From the NCBI RefSeq assembly GCF_028657195.3, contig NZ_JANCPR020000002.1:284571-348570 (forward strand): 64,000 bases of DNA, given 5' to 3'. The position numbers and the translations under genes are program-made. The notes under the pieces are model-generated. The model saw only the letters and a list, made by a program, of their open reading frames with translations, did not search any database and was not told the origin of the DNA. Of this stretch, positions 63,942 through 64,000 are shown one piece after another (the stretch's first letter is position 1; each line of letters starts with the position of its first letter). This stretch comes from Streptomyces iconiensis (lineage in GTDB: Bacteria > Actinomycetota > Actinomycetes > Streptomycetales > Streptomycetaceae).

Positions 63942-63981
63942 AAGCCGTGGTCCCTGAACTGAAGTTCAGGGACCACGGCTT
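63942..63981. terminator. Strong bidirectional terminator upstream of the DegT-like gene
   Basis: Perfect 19-bp arms (63942-63960 and 63963-63981) with an A-run on the left and TTTTT on the right, so it works in both directions. It isolates the DegT-like gene from whatever lies to the right. Confidence 0.92.
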
Positions 63982-64000
63982 AAGAATTTTTCGGCGGTGT

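Noticed and set aside
63893..63976. Upstream extension of the DegT-like gene
   Set aside because: It would read through a perfect 19-bp bidirectional terminator.

Overview
The window is very GC-rich, with strong G/C at third codon positions, GTG and TTG starts, short intergenic gaps and many 4-bp start/stop overlaps. Together with the gene set (rshA, clgR, gluABCD, an osaA/osaB/osaC cluster, recA-recX, ftsK beside a RodZ-like protein) this points to a Streptomyces chromosome. The order hflX - rshA - dapF - miaA - miaB - gluABCD - recX/recA - lhr/nei - clgR-cinA-pgsA-rimO - ftsK - osaBA/osaC matches my memory of the conserved core of S. coelicolor. No transposase, integrase, phage gene or CRISPR array was seen, and one tRNA (Thr-GGT) is present.

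Layout. 1-13 kb: a secreted serine protease converges on hflX at a strong terminator, then a leftward run of an M1-type peptidase, the RelA/SpoT homologue rshA, dapF, a membrane protein and miaA. A rightward two-gene unit with a small antitoxin-like protein follows, then leftward an extradiol-dioxygenase-like protein and miaB. 13-20 kb: an orphan TAXI-type binding protein, a GH38 alpha-mannosidase and a leftward response regulator/sensor kinase pair. 20-26 kb: the glutamate ABC importer gluABCD and an FAD monooxygenase carrying a long Gly/Ala insertion. 26-31 kb: recA-recX behind an SOS-type promoter, an AI-2E-family permease, a DUF3046 protein and an alpha/alpha-toroid protein. 31-38 kb: a PucR-type regulator divergent from an alkylsulfatase-like hydrolase/MFS pair, then an AraC-AzlC-AzlD operon. 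38-45 kb: lhr helicase, a Nei-type glycosylase and an SDR with a leaderless promoter. 45-53 kb: clgR, then rimO-pgsA-cinA as a translationally coupled set, a RodZ-like protein and ftsK. 52-62 kb: the osmoadaptation-type regulators osaB, osaA (ten exact 276-bp poly-HAMP repeats) and divergent osaC. 62-64 kb: tRNA-Thr, a secreted PHB-depolymerase-like esterase and a shortened DegT-like protein.

How the genes work together. Much of the window is housekeeping: stringent response, tRNA modification (miaA, miaB), ribosome modification (rimO), DNA repair (recA, recX, lhr, nei, cinA), chromosome segregation (ftsK), lipid and lysine/cell-wall precursor synthesis (pgsA, dapF). Regulatory systems lie between these. 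The parts most worth a second look are proteins that keep a fold but seem to have lost key residues (RshA synthetase, DegT-like, PHB-depolymerase-like, LigB-like), the orphan TAXI protein near a two-component system, several promoter-proximal tandem duplications, and a perfect palindrome between the PucR-type regulator and the alkylsulfatase-like operon.
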